Source of the DNA: Apostichopus leukothele
Taxonomy: Eukaryota > Echinodermata > Holothuroidea > Aspidochirotida > Stichopodidae
Direction of reading: 5' to 3'
DNA: 34,278 nt
Assembly: GCA_010014835.2 (NCBI GenBank)
Contig: JAAAKB020065851.1
Coordinates: 1 to 34,278, forward strand
Part shown: positions 25,301 through 34,278 of the stretch, one piece after another
Layout: each line of letters opens with the position of its first letter
How positions within the stretch are numbered: the first letter of the stretch is position 1
Position numbers and translations under genes: made by a program
The notes under the pieces: model-generated
What the model was told of the DNA's origin: nothing
The model's input: the letters and a program-made list of their open reading frames with translations, nothing else
Database searches by the model: none

Positions 25301-28300
25301 TGTCTCCCCACAACCTTAGCACCCTCATTCTACCCTGCTTATCTACTGCAAAAGGCCTGTGTAGGTAACATATGTAAGAGCGGTTCCCGCCCTAGCGGGA
25401 TCCTCTTCAGAGGCTAACCCATTGTGGTCGTAATGGATGCTTTGTACTTTGAGAAAACATCAGGAGCAGTCTTGATTACTTGAGAGATGAATTTGTTCAA
25501 AACAGATCTATATATATATCCTACACAGCCAAGTGGATCAATCATTACGGTTTATTTTCCTCTGTAGCTGACATTTTGAGATAATGTTATCATGCTCACA
25601 TGTTACTCAGCGGTGGATGATGCTTACAAGTTTGCTGAATTTTGAAGAATGGAATGCTGTTATAACTTTTTTTTGTAAACATAAAAGATGCTACCATAGT
25701 GATGTTGTGGTATTGGTGCAAAGGTTTGAATAGATCAGAGAATAATGTCAGTGTATGGTAACCTGCTGTGCTGAGTGTTGAGGTTGTTATAAGTTTAATA
25801 TAGTTGTACTGGTTACATATGAAATACAAAACAAGGATATTTAAACAGAGAGATGAGTTGTAGCTGTACTGGTTACATGTGAAGTACAAAACTTAGTTAT
25901 ATGAACAGAGAGATGAGTTATAGCTGTACTGGTTACATATGAAATACAAAACAAGGTTATATGAACAGAGAGATGAGTTGTAGCTGTACTGGTTACATGT
26001 GAAGTACAAAACTTTCTTTTCTTTTTCAGTTCTATTTCTTGCCTTTTTGGCCTCTGTGATATGCGTCATATGGATACACAGTTATTTCATGGTAGGTTTC
26101 ATCCACAACTTGTTTCAAAGAAAGCTTATTTCAGTCAATACAAGTAAAAGCTATTATTAGTCTTTGATTGCCTACTTGTGACAGAGCTGTGTCTTACATG
26201 AGCTCAGCCTCAAACCAACTTTTGGAGTAGATTTTGATAAACATTTCAAAATATCCCACAACAATCTATTTCGTCCCTTGCACCTTGACTCGTACGGTTT
26301 TCTATATCAAAAGACGAAGAAAAAGGTGGTTTTTTTTGGAAATTTTCCAGTTTGCATCGTTCATACTTGTGACAAATAATTCTAGTTTGTTTTTGGAAAA
26401 GATGTAATGTTGTTAACCGAATGATATCATTTAGTTACACCCTCAAAAATATTCATTCGGTTAAGACATTGATGTGGAAGGCTTAGCTTGACCAATAGCA
26501 ATCTTTTCTTGAGAAATAGTCAGTAGGATTGTTCAAATTGTCGGCCAAGTGCAGAAGGCTGCTTCAAAGGGTGAGTCCCATTCAGAAAATTCCCAACTGA
26601 ATTAACAAAGTTGTCGATAAAAAAAATTCTTAAAAAATTGCGAGTCTACAATCTGTTCCTATTCTCGTAATATTGGGATATTTTAAAATAGAATCTCAAA
26701 GATCCAATCCAAAAAGGTTTCAGCTTTTGCAGTTCATGTAAAAGGGTAAACCAGGGACGACTCTCAGCTCAGTCTGTGGAGTCCGGTTTAAACACTCGCT
26801 ACAAATTTAGTCATCAGCCGTCTTTCGTAAACATGTCGGTGTACCAGCTGTACGTGTAAACACTTGTGGCGGTTGCCAGCGGTTGAATTTTCAACCCCAG
26901 TGGATTGAGTCTCGCTCTGCATCTGTTGCGAGCCTGCGGCAACGCAGGTCTTTGACTATTGAAGAGTTCAGAATATGTAGGTTAAACCCATGTGAAGTGT
27001 GTTTGCTTTAGATGATATTGTTATCTAGCCGTGTACATATCCACTTCAAGTCAGTTTGCTCAAGTCTGTAGTTTGCCTTGTTGAGAATTGTTGAACACTT
27101 GAACTTGTAGTCTGATGACTCAGTATGTCCTGAACTCTGTTACATAAATCAAGGAAAGTATGTGCCGTGTAAATTATCTGTACAATCAAGATGTCCTCTA
27201 CAATCTTTAAAAAAGTTAAAAAACTAAATGCTAATTCACGAAGTCGCTGCCAATTAAACACCCAAGACTGCATATTCTTCATTTTATCTGCAGTCATTTA
27301 TGCAGTACTTTTGTGCCGTGTGCGTGTACTCGGCTGAAAGCTAATAAATAGTAACAGAATGTTTCTTGTCAGTTAAAACTTAGAGCCAAATTGATGGTTA
27401 AGGTTGGCACTTTGTGGTAGTAAACTTTGAGTCAACTTGATTGCCAGTTTGGCACCAGTACCGATGAATTGTAATTTTCATGTCTTGGGACTTGGCAACC
27501 AACCAAACAGATGTATTGTTTCCATGTTGGTTTGTCAGATGACATTTAAAGGCTAATTCAATGTCATCAGTAAAGTTAAATTTTAAAAAGGTATATTAAA
27601 ATAGTAAAAATTTTGCCAAAAGTTTGTTACCAATATAGTTACGTCAATTCCGCAATTTGGATAGTGCCTAAAGGGGGCACTGTAAAATAGATTGTGGAAA
27701 TTTAATTATTACATGAATGACAATTATTTGACTTCCTGTGGTATATTGGGGTGATTCTGATGGCTTCATATTAACATCTTAGTAATGTTTTCTGGACAAA
27801 GATGTGTAAAGCATGTCAACCTGTCTGTGAACAGTCTGTGAGATATCGATTTGCTGTCTGCCAGATTCCCAGGCTATGTCTGCAGAGGAGTTGCCGATTG
27901 GCAATTCAATTGCCAAATGTGGCAAATTGGGCGTTTTTCAAATACCGTTGGTCGGAGGATAACAAATGGTCTGGTCAAACTGAATTTTGGAGGGGCTTCT
28001 TTTTTTGGGGGGGCACTTTTTGAATGGCATACCAATTTAAGAGAAGTAATACCTGAAAATTGTTAAATTCCTGCAAAGAACATTCATCACACCCATTTCA
28101 TGCTACTGAAGTCCGACCTAAGGTTGCATATAGGCCTATGTGTTGGTAAAAACATTGGCAATTTTCTACCACTTTTCGTCTGCCTGATGTGCAGGTAAGA
28201 GACCACAATTGCAACAAATTTGAGCCCACGCAATTCCCACCCATAAATAGGGTCAATTGTCATAAGATAACAGCAAAGTTGCATTTGGCTTCTTCTTTTT

Positions 28301-29036
28301 GTTTCACACGATTTGGCAAGCCTGATATCTACTGCAGTGCGTAACAATGAACTGTTTTTTCTTGTACAACTTCACTTAAGAAGTGACGAAATGCCTTATC
28401 ACTTTGCAAAGTTCAAAGTCCACGATTGACACTTAAAGACTACTGCATACATTGTCTTCTCCATCAGGTATCGTATTTACACTCGGTATTTGATTTTTCT
28501 TTGGTTCTGTTTACCCACAGGCCTTTGCAGTGTGCAGCATAGTATTTGTGATTTATCGCGCACTCAAGTGGTGCTCTTTCAATTTGGACGTCCTGAACAA
28601 ACAGCTTCTCGCCGTTCATCAGCTGGTGATCCAGAAGGAAGTGAAGTTCATAGATTTAGGGTTCGAAGATCAGCTGATAGAGAAGAGGGACATCTACATT
28701 AAGCTACGGATGGTGATCGCGATGTACACCATGGTGTTTGCCATCATCACCACCATGTCCACGTTTCTGTCGGAGTACATGTACGTCAAGACCCTCTCCT
28801 TTGAAATTCCCGAGTTCCTCGTTTACGCATCCGTCGGGTACATCTTCAAGCTGGGAGACTTCAGCAGGTTTGAGAACATTGAAGTGATGGTGCCTCAAGA
28901 AAACTCTGTGATCATCTTCCTCCCTCATCCGGACCAGAAATGGCCCAAACGGCAGAAATTGGTGTTGGGTATGCCCCTAGAGGATGTGAGCGTGGATGTG
29001 ATCGACGAGAAGAAAGCTCTTCTCAAAGAAAGTTGA
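13176..29036 (+). CDS. Gene B: complete seven-transmembrane protein, GOST/lung-7TM-like (eight exons, 510 aa)
   Basis: Exons 13176-13394, 16952-17023, 17669-17941, 21162-21305, 22127-22226, 24924-25070, 26030-26091 and 28521-29036 join into 510 codons ending in TGA 29034-29036; all introns are GT-AG. The start ATG has A at -3 and G at +4, with an in-frame TGA just upstream (13158-13160). Residues 8-20 are a hydrophobic signal peptide core. The luminal/extracellular domain (about 27-210) has eight cysteines (68, 88, 112, 129, 136, 144, 168, 187) and N-glycosylation sequons at 177, 182 and 190. Helices lie near 211-230, 243-262, 277-303, 316-338, 340-357, 398-423 and 434-450. G-W-C-V-M-R-P (301-307) and G-D-F-S-R-F-E (451-457) are shared with gene A. 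A Golgi/endosomal trafficking role is inferred from the GOST family; a surface receptor role is possible. Family call moderate, structure strong. Confidence 0.85.
13725..13765. repeat. 20-bp tandem direct repeat
   Basis: AACTTTAATGTTGCACTTGC is repeated immediately, the second copy having one extra T. Confidence 0.9.
16662..16688. repeat. (AGAGGGAG)n purine microsatellite
   Basis: About three 8-bp units of AGAGGGAG in gene B intron 1. Confidence 0.85.
16952..17023 (+). CDS. Gene B exon 2 (luminal domain)
   Basis: The acceptor TTTTGCAG ends at 16951 and the donor GTAAGT begins at 17024. It is 72 nt, phase 0 on both sides, encoding 24 residues with one Cys. The strong splice sites and preserved frame support it; no counterpart is found in gene A within the window. 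Confidence 0.8.
17669..17941 (+). CDS. Gene B exon 3 (cysteine-rich luminal domain)
   Basis: The acceptor GTCCACAG ends at 17668 and the donor GTAAGT begins at 17942. It encodes 91 residues, phase 0 at both ends, with six Cys and the sequons at 177 and 182. The frame stays open upstream and into the intron, so the splice sites and phase set its limits. Confidence 0.85.
17942..21161 (+). other. Gene B intron 3
   Basis: A 3.2-kb intron. It contains a G-rich patch (about 18205-18236), a (TA)n stretch near 18530-18550, a degenerate TG-rich stretch at about 19505-19542, and the CpG-rich trinucleotide-like segment at 20775-20837 described separately. Confidence 0.7.
20775..20837 (-). other. Candidate minus-strand terminal exon encoding an acidic RGD-containing tail
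   Basis: On the minus strand, a pyrimidine-rich tract and CATTGCAG (AG at 20839-20838) precede 20 open codons that end at TAA (20777-20775). The peptide is dominated by Asp and Asn, with an R-G-D near its middle and a D-D-D end. The segment has about seven CpGs in 63 bp, unlike the surrounding AT-rich intron. I found no upstream exon on this strand and no nearby AATAAA, so it may instead be a trinucleotide-like low-complexity stretch or a fragment. Confidence 0.25.
21162..21305 (+). CDS. Gene B exon 4 (TM1)
   Basis: The acceptor TTTTTTACAG ends at 21161 and the donor GAG|GTAAGT follows 21305. It is 144 nt, phase 0/0, matching the TM1 exon of gene A exactly in length and phase. The sequon at N190 lies just before TM1. 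Confidence 0.9.
22127..22226 (+). CDS. Gene B exon 5 (TM2)
   Basis: A strong polypyrimidine tract and TTTGCAG end at 22126; the donor GTAAGA begins at 22227. It is 100 nt, phase 0 to 1, the same as gene A. The minus-strand frame of 120 codons at 21804-22166 that overlaps it has no gene-like features. Confidence 0.9.
22227..24923 (+). other. Gene B intron 5
   Basis: A 2.7-kb AT-rich intron with small chance frames on both strands (for example 22612-22917 and 23038-23317). A (CT)n microsatellite (about 24897-24919) forms part of the acceptor pyrimidine tract. Confidence 0.7.
24924..25070 (+). CDS. Gene B exon 6 (TM3)
   Basis: A (CT)n tract and GGCAG end at 24923; the donor GTCAGT begins at 25071. 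It is 147 nt, phase 1/1, with TM3 ending in G-W-C-V-M-R-P and then a basic loop (H-I-R-K-V-K-H). Confidence 0.9.
25229..25430. repeat. Possible SINE/MITE-like insertion with flanking direct repeats
   Basis: AACCCATTGTGGTC occurs at both edges (about 25231-25244 and 25418-25431), like a target-site duplication around about 170 bp. The interior ends with a CpG-rich hairpin (TCCCGC 25385-25390, loop CCTA, GCGGGA 25395-25400). No clear Pol III A/B boxes or A-tail are seen, so the class is unknown. Confidence 0.35.
25801..26013. repeat. 60-bp minisatellite, 3.5 copies
   Basis: Units start at 25801, 25861, 25921 and 25981 with the core TGTACTGGTTACAT. Units 1 and 3 share one variant (ATATGAAATACAAAACAAGG) and units 2 and 4 share another (ATGTGAAGTACAAAACTT), showing a 120-bp higher-order period. 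The last unit runs into the pyrimidine tract of gene B exon 7. Confidence 0.97.
26030..26091 (+). CDS. Gene B exon 7 (TM4)
   Basis: The acceptor CTTTTTCAG ends at 26029 and the donor ATG|GTAGGT follows. It is only 62 nt, phase 1 to 0, encoding TM4. A 60-bp minisatellite ends about 16 bp before the exon, next to the pyrimidine tract. Confidence 0.85.
26092..28520 (+). other. Gene B intron 7
   Basis: A 2.4-kb intron. A GC-richer patch (about 26755-26950) carries a short hairpin (GGTTGA...TCAACC near 26881-26896). A 19-bp palindrome lies at 27898-27916. Open frames at 27802-28066 and 28087-28347 have no recognisable features. Confidence 0.7.
27898..27916. repeat. 19-bp perfect palindrome
   Basis: TTGGCAATTCAATTGCCAA: 9-bp arms around a single C, in gene B intron 7. 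Confidence 0.85.
28521..29036 (+). CDS. Gene B exon 8 (TM5-TM7 and C-terminal tail)
   Basis: The acceptor TTACCCACAG ends at 28520; the frame is open for 171 codons to TGA at 29034-29036. A second CAG at 28528-28530 would break the frame. It encodes TM5, a 40-residue charged loop, TM6, TM7 and a roughly 55-residue tail. Minus-strand and shifted frames here are shadows of this GC-richer exon. Confidence 0.9.
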   Translation, partial: AFAVCSIVFVIYRALKWCSFNLDVLNKQLLAVHQLVIQKEVKFIDLGFEDQLIEKRDIYIKLRMVIAMYTMVFAIITTMSTFLSEYMYVKTLSFEIPEFLVYASVGYIFKLGDFSRFENIEVMVPQENSVIIFLPHPDQKWPKRQKLVLGMPLEDVSVDVIDEKKALLKES

Positions 29037-29052
29037 TGAAGAGAATGCAGGA

Positions 29053-29058
29053 AATAAA
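29053..29058 (+). terminator. AATAAA close to gene B stop
   Basis: A canonical polyadenylation signal only 16 nt after the stop codon. Use would give a very short 3' UTR. Confidence 0.3.
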
Positions 29059-29199
29059 CTTCTCGGGATCTAGAAGTAAATTTCAGTTTGGGTTTTGGAG
29101 CTGGCAGGTTGGATTGGTTCCAAGTTGTTTTCTACCAGTTCTACTGTTGAAAACATGAGGTTCCATCTGCTTGTGGAAGATGCACTGGTACATGTCGTC

Positions 29200-29205
29200 A
29201 ATAAA
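29200..29205 (+). terminator. Candidate gene B polyadenylation signal
   Basis: AATAAA 163 nt after the stop, within CGTCAATAAACGCC. It is the more plausible of the two proximal signals by spacing. Confidence 0.45.
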
Positions 29206-32200
29206 CGCCAGTAACGTTTATATGCGACTCAAGACCAGCGCATAAGAGTTTGGAGTTTTTAACCACTTAGCAACTGAAAATTCTGTTCTCAATTCGTATG
29301 AGTTGATTGTTGTTTTCTTTCCTATCTTCAATGCAAGAGACTGCTATTGTATAGTGCTTTCAACTGAGGCTGTTAATCCATCGTCATGGATACGGTACAT
29401 GGGAGTTTTTGCCAAATTTGTCAATGTTTACATTGAGATTGATTCTTTGTGAAGAAATTGGTTTTTTTTGGGCAAGATGTGTGCTACCTCAAATGATGGA
29501 AAAGAGAGTCCTAGTTGAGACTAGTTAGAGTAGTAAGTTGCTGTTATGATACAAGCTTTGGAAAAACCTTTACATAACTTGCCAGTTAAAGCACAAATTT
29601 GCATGTTATATGGGGCACCATGTTGAAGGAAGGTAACATCAAGTATTCATACATTCTGTACTCAAGGATAGAGGGAGTTTCAAGGAGACACAGATTCTCC
29701 CAACACCCCCCACTCCCGCCCCTCCCTCCCACCTTAACATAGTACAGCTACAAACCACATGTAAATTATACCCCATCCCCCACACGAAACCCTACCCTCC
29801 TGGTTAATGTGATTTTTTTGTGTCTTGTGAAAGGTCAGACCCTCATTGGCCAAACATTCATCGGTATGGTGATTCCTTCCGATCTCAAACAATGTTCTTT
29901 CACAAGGATGGAGTGTGGGTGGGGGGGGGGATTGGTGTGGGTTGAGGAGTTGGAGGAGATGGAGGAGAAGGGAGTGGCTGAGAACCAAAGAAGTAATACA
30001 GGGAATGTATATGATTTCATTTGTTTTCCTCTTGGTGTGAATGTATCCATTTTGTTTCTTTGTTATTTATTTATTTCAGTTGAATATCAAATGACTTGAT
30101 GATCAGATACCAAAGTTCAAAATATAGATATTAGAATGAAACTTTCAAGCATCTTCTCTACTGGCAGAAGGAATAGTTACTAGTTATGCATAACTTATCT
30201 ATGTTATCTCTCTATCTCTCTATGTTATCTCTGAGGTTTATTTTGTATTTGCTTCGTACAAAAAAATATTGTGTGTATATTCCACAAACCATGAACTCTG
30301 TTTTGAATAGACTTCCAGGAGTAAGCAGCCAGTATTCCTGCATTTGACACTACAAATATGGACAAGGAAATCTCCCCCCACCCCACCTCACTCCCCCAGA
30401 GGGTACAAAGACAAAATTCATTTTAAAATTGTTAAAGGGGCGATGTTTTAATAATACCTATAGAGGAATATACTATTATCCCAACTTTCTTCTTTTCTTC
30501 TGAAAGTTTTAGCTCCAGACCAGTAAACCAGAAACTTACTAACAAAAATGACTATTCAAAATATTTGATTGAGAGGTTTTGCTAATTAGATTTGAATAAT
30601 CTTCATAACAGTATATGCTTGGTACTGTTGACCATGTAAGGTGAAAATGGTGACCCATGCTGCAGTAGAAACTGCCATTTTCATAAAGCAGTGAGTTGGA
30701 CGGGCATTAAATCTAACTTTGAAAAATGTAGTTTGTTTTTCTTGATGTGTGGACCCCATCATCATCTGTTGAGATGAATTGATATGGATATGTCATTTTA
30801 GAATGCAATTTGGATTTGTTTCTATTTTCATGAGGGAGGGGGGGGGGTAGGGTAGGTGAATTTTATCCCATAAACATGGGAACCTGCAACGTTTTCATTC
30901 ATGCCAATAACATTGCCATTTTAGATCTAATACAACATTATTACTTATATAGGATTCATCTAATCTTCATTCACATATTTTATAGTTGTTCTTTCTTTAG
31001 TCTAATATGAAAATGTCTTTTCTTTTTTTTTTGTATCATTGATTTTTTGTATCATTGATGTGTTTTATATCTACTACATAATCGTCAAAGATGAGGCGTC
31101 GCAAAGCTTACCTAAAATGCATTGTATTGGGCAATGTTGCACCGACGATATTTATGTTTACAAACCTTTATTAACGAAACCCACCGATTGTTTTTGCTGA
31201 AAGGATCTTAATTAAAGATTCGATGAAAGAAGTTTAATAGCTGAAGAACTGTTTATGCAAGGTGAAATTTTGAGTTAATCAGTGAAGATGTTGATGGCTT
31301 AACATCATTTGGGACATAAAGACATTGTTTGGGATATTTATTATGATGTATTTTGGAATGCTGTCTTTCTGTCAAACTAAAAGCCAAGAAATGGAAGTAG
31401 GGGACTGATTCCCATAGCATGAATGTGTGAAGGAAACAGTCAAATGATTGTTGAAAATTTGAATATGAGTGGGAATTTGAGGGCAGAACTGATGGCTTTT
31501 CAGGAAAGTTGAGTTTATGAATGACTTAGTAGACTGCCTTAACCAGAACAAGCAAAAGGATTCTGTATATATGAATAGTAAGGATTGTGTTTGCTTAGTT
31601 CAAAATGGTACTATCATTTTAGAAGTCAGAATTTGTATTTTTCAGATTTTTTTTATTTATTTATATAAAATACCCATCCTAAGTAATTATTTTTGATATG
31701 TCTGTAAGTTGAATGGCTTGCTAGCTAGGATAGCATCAAGCCATGACCATGCAAATAAAATACCATTGCTTTTAATTGTGAGACTGTTTAACCATCAGTT
31801 AATTATAGGTTAAACAACTTGGATTAATTGATCTGCATGGCTCCCATCAAGGGAAGCTTTTGGTGTGTATTTTTGGTTTTTATTGAATAGTCACTGTTAA
31901 CTTTTGAACAGTTGTCATTGGACAATATTAGGTGTGAATATGGTGATCCAGTTTTTATGTAAATTAGACAACAGCTTCACAAGACAGAAGTAGAGTATAT
32001 ATTTTTATCTTAGTCAGCAAACCAGGCTCTCCCAAAGTAGATGATGCATATTCATGACATTCTTATAGGTCAGTCGGTCTAACAAATTTCACTTCGGGAG
32101 GTAAAATGCTCTATTAATAAATTTTATTGAAGTGAAGGTAACTTTTCTTCATGTTTAGGTTTGGACTCTGTTGTTCAAACAGGGATTAGAAATCATCGGG

Positions 32201-34278
32201 TAAATTGTCTTCCTAGAATGTTGTAGTATTTTTGCGAAGAGATTTCAGTCTAAATACTATTTTTATAGTAAAGTGTGTGTGACATTGTCAAGCACGTAAG
32301 GATTTACTGCAACCATTGGTGTGTGATGTAGTTTGTTGTGTCCTTTGGAGATGGATTGAAAGTTTGAGTGCTGTGGGCATCTGTTTGGTATTTGGTTGGT
32401 TACATCCGGTTTGGATTGATTAGTGAATGCAGTTCAACATGTGCAACCATCTGAAACCGTTTTCATTTTGATCCTTAAACAATAATGCCCATTTGGTAGA
32501 AATTAATCTGTATACTAAATGTAATATTTGAGGTGTGCATGTGTACATTTTAGGACTCTTTAATTTAGAAAAGTAATTTAGAGTAGATTCTGATAAATCT
32601 TTTGATATACTATTCAAGGCTAAAATCCCATAAGGGTGAAGTCTATGAGCTCCTAGTTAAAAAAAAATGACAAAAATTGTATGTGTAATAAATACTAGTA
32701 TTAAGAAAAGTGTTTTCAGTGACAAAATATCTTCTTAACAGTAAGACTTTGTAGGTTTCATAAAATTTTCCACCTGAACTCCACAAGGTGTTCTAGCTGA
32801 GATGTTTGGATGTGTATTAAGACTAATACCAGAATATTGTCTAGCAAGAAATTAACAGTGGCATTATCGTGGCAACCTTTTTACATTATGCATTTCTTTT
32901 TGGAGAAGTTACTACTTTGCAGTTTTAGTGTCATAACTTGAGATTGGTCATGTTTTTTTTTGTAGATGTAAAGCCCACCCAAGTCACTCACAGTTAACCG
33001 CATTTTGGATACGCAGAGAAATGTTGACAAGTTTGATAAGAAACTGCTTCTTACACGTGATAATAGTTGATTTGGATGTTTCATCATCTTCCTACCTGTT
33101 ACAGCTGAATACCCATATTACCATGTAATATTATTAATAATTAAATAGAATTAAAAACAGAAAAGGAAGAAGAAATCAATAAGCAATGTGTCAAAGATAT
33201 TTCACAAAATGGTAAGAGGATGGGTGTGTCATCTACATATGGTAAAAGATGATGATGTCATTTCCTGTGTTTCTTGTGGTCCAAATAATTGAGGTATGTT
33301 GATATTTAGTTAATTTCAAGCAGACCATCTCTTTGTACTAACCTTTCCATAAAATGACGTTGAGGTAATTATGGAAGAAATTCAAAAATTGGGCCAGTCT
33401 GACCATATTGAATAATTATTGTAGGAATCATCACCTAGTGTGTATTATATGCTTCTTTTTTGGGGGGCTTTTTTTTTTTGTCTTCCAATGAAAAGTCAAT
33501 GTCGGCCTGTTATTGTATTTGTGGGCTTAAATTTTAAGATGTAATTAAAACAATGTAAATATATTGCAATCTTGTTTGCTCCATTGTTTGCGGTTTTGTA
33601 TTGTCATATATTTTATAACATTTGAAATGTTCATAATTCAGTTCAAAACTTGAGATTGAATATGTGTTTTAGTAACCCTTTTTTTTTTGGCACCCATCAA
33701 ATTTTCAAATGTCCCGCTATGTTATTCCATTCATAATTATTTCTTAAATGCCATGTCTCTCTATGAATATTTTTTTTAATTTTTTTTAATGTAATCCAAA
33801 TAATAACGTTTTTTGTATCTGTTTATTATTTGCATGTGCAAACATAGAATTCCAAATTATATTTTAACTGCTGAAAGAGTCTTTCATAACTATCATCAAC
33901 TTTTGTGTATACTATGTGAATAATTCAGGACAATATTTTATAAAAAAATGTCCTGCCTTTTTTTTTTTCCTTTTCTTTTTTCTTGTTCCATTGTAACAGT
34001 AACTTTCCTAAAATATAACAAAATGAAATTGAAAAAATGATTTGTTATGTTTCATCTGCTGTGTTTGCTATTTTACTATAAGGAGCTCACTTGCAGTGGC
34101 AATGAGTCAGTGTGTCTGTCAAACTCAAGCTAAAACACCTCCCATCGTCAGGCCTTTGGGGGGAAGGGGGGTGGGGCATTTCAGTCGGAGGAACTTTAAT
34201 CAATAAACCTACTGCGTGTGTACACCTCCCTTTTGAACCACATCCCCAATAAATCAAAGAGTATTTATAAATGCAACC
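29206..34278. other. Gene B 3' flank / intergenic
   Basis: It is AT-rich with many homopolymer runs: C-rich at 29705-29730 and 30375-30400, G-runs at 29922-29930 and 30836-30847, and T-runs in several places. A 16-bp-period direct repeat (TTTTTTGTATCATTGAT twice) lies at 31027-31059. Paired AATAAA motifs at 34202-34207 and near 34250 close the window. No gene is supported on either strand; open frames here are short and featureless. Confidence 0.5.
31027..31059. repeat. 16-bp-period direct repeat
   Basis: TTTTTTGTATCATTGAT occurs twice, sharing one T. Confidence 0.9.

Noticed and set aside
29734-30099. Overlapping open frames on both strands around 29734-30099
   Set aside because: They are driven by C/G-rich low-complexity tracts, with no splice context or domain.

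Overview
This is an AT-rich eukaryotic (animal) genomic window. Genes are split by GT-AG introns of about 0.5-3.6 kb, and there are microsatellites, minisatellites and one decayed Ty3/gypsy-type LTR retrotransposon. No bacterial operon structure, ribosome binding sites, rRNA, tRNA or CRISPR array is visible. The composition, intron sizes and repeats fit a marine invertebrate, possibly an echinoderm; that placement is a weak inference.

Layout: (1) 599-5947, plus strand: the last six exons of a seven-transmembrane protein gene ('gene A'). Its 5' exons lie outside or undetected before position 599. (2) 5948-13175: about 7 kb of intergenic sequence. It holds the gene A 3' UTR, a minus-strand LTR plus broken gag start (about 9011-9784), and a 138-bp tandem duplication (10555-10832). 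(3) 13176-29036, plus strand: a complete eight-exon gene ('gene B') for a predicted 510-residue protein with a signal peptide, a cysteine-rich luminal/extracellular domain and seven membrane segments. (4) 29037-34278: the gene B 3' UTR and low-complexity intergenic sequence with no gene I can support.

Gene A and gene B are clear but old tandem paralogs. The five introns they share lie at matching positions and have the same phases (0, 0, 1, 1, 0). Two of the shared exons are identical in length (144 and 100 nt), although only about 31-39% of their residues are identical. Architecture (N-terminal soluble domain, then seven helices, then a short acidic/charged tail) and motifs such as G-W-C-[IV]-M-x-P at the end of TM3 and D-F-S-x-F-E after TM7 suggest the GOST / lung-seven-transmembrane-receptor-like group (GPR107/108, TMEM87 and relatives). 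I do not recognise a precise orthologue, so no symbols are given.

Points worth a second look: the divergent tandem pair itself; two possible 3' splice sites at the first visible exon of gene A; a 60-bp minisatellite running directly into the exon 7 acceptor of gene B; a CpG-rich minus-strand stretch inside gene B intron 3 that reads as an acidic, RGD-containing terminal exon; the LTR remnant with a tRNA-Ser-type primer-binding site; a possible SINE-like insertion with a hammerhead-like core; and a perfect 12-bp intronic hairpin.
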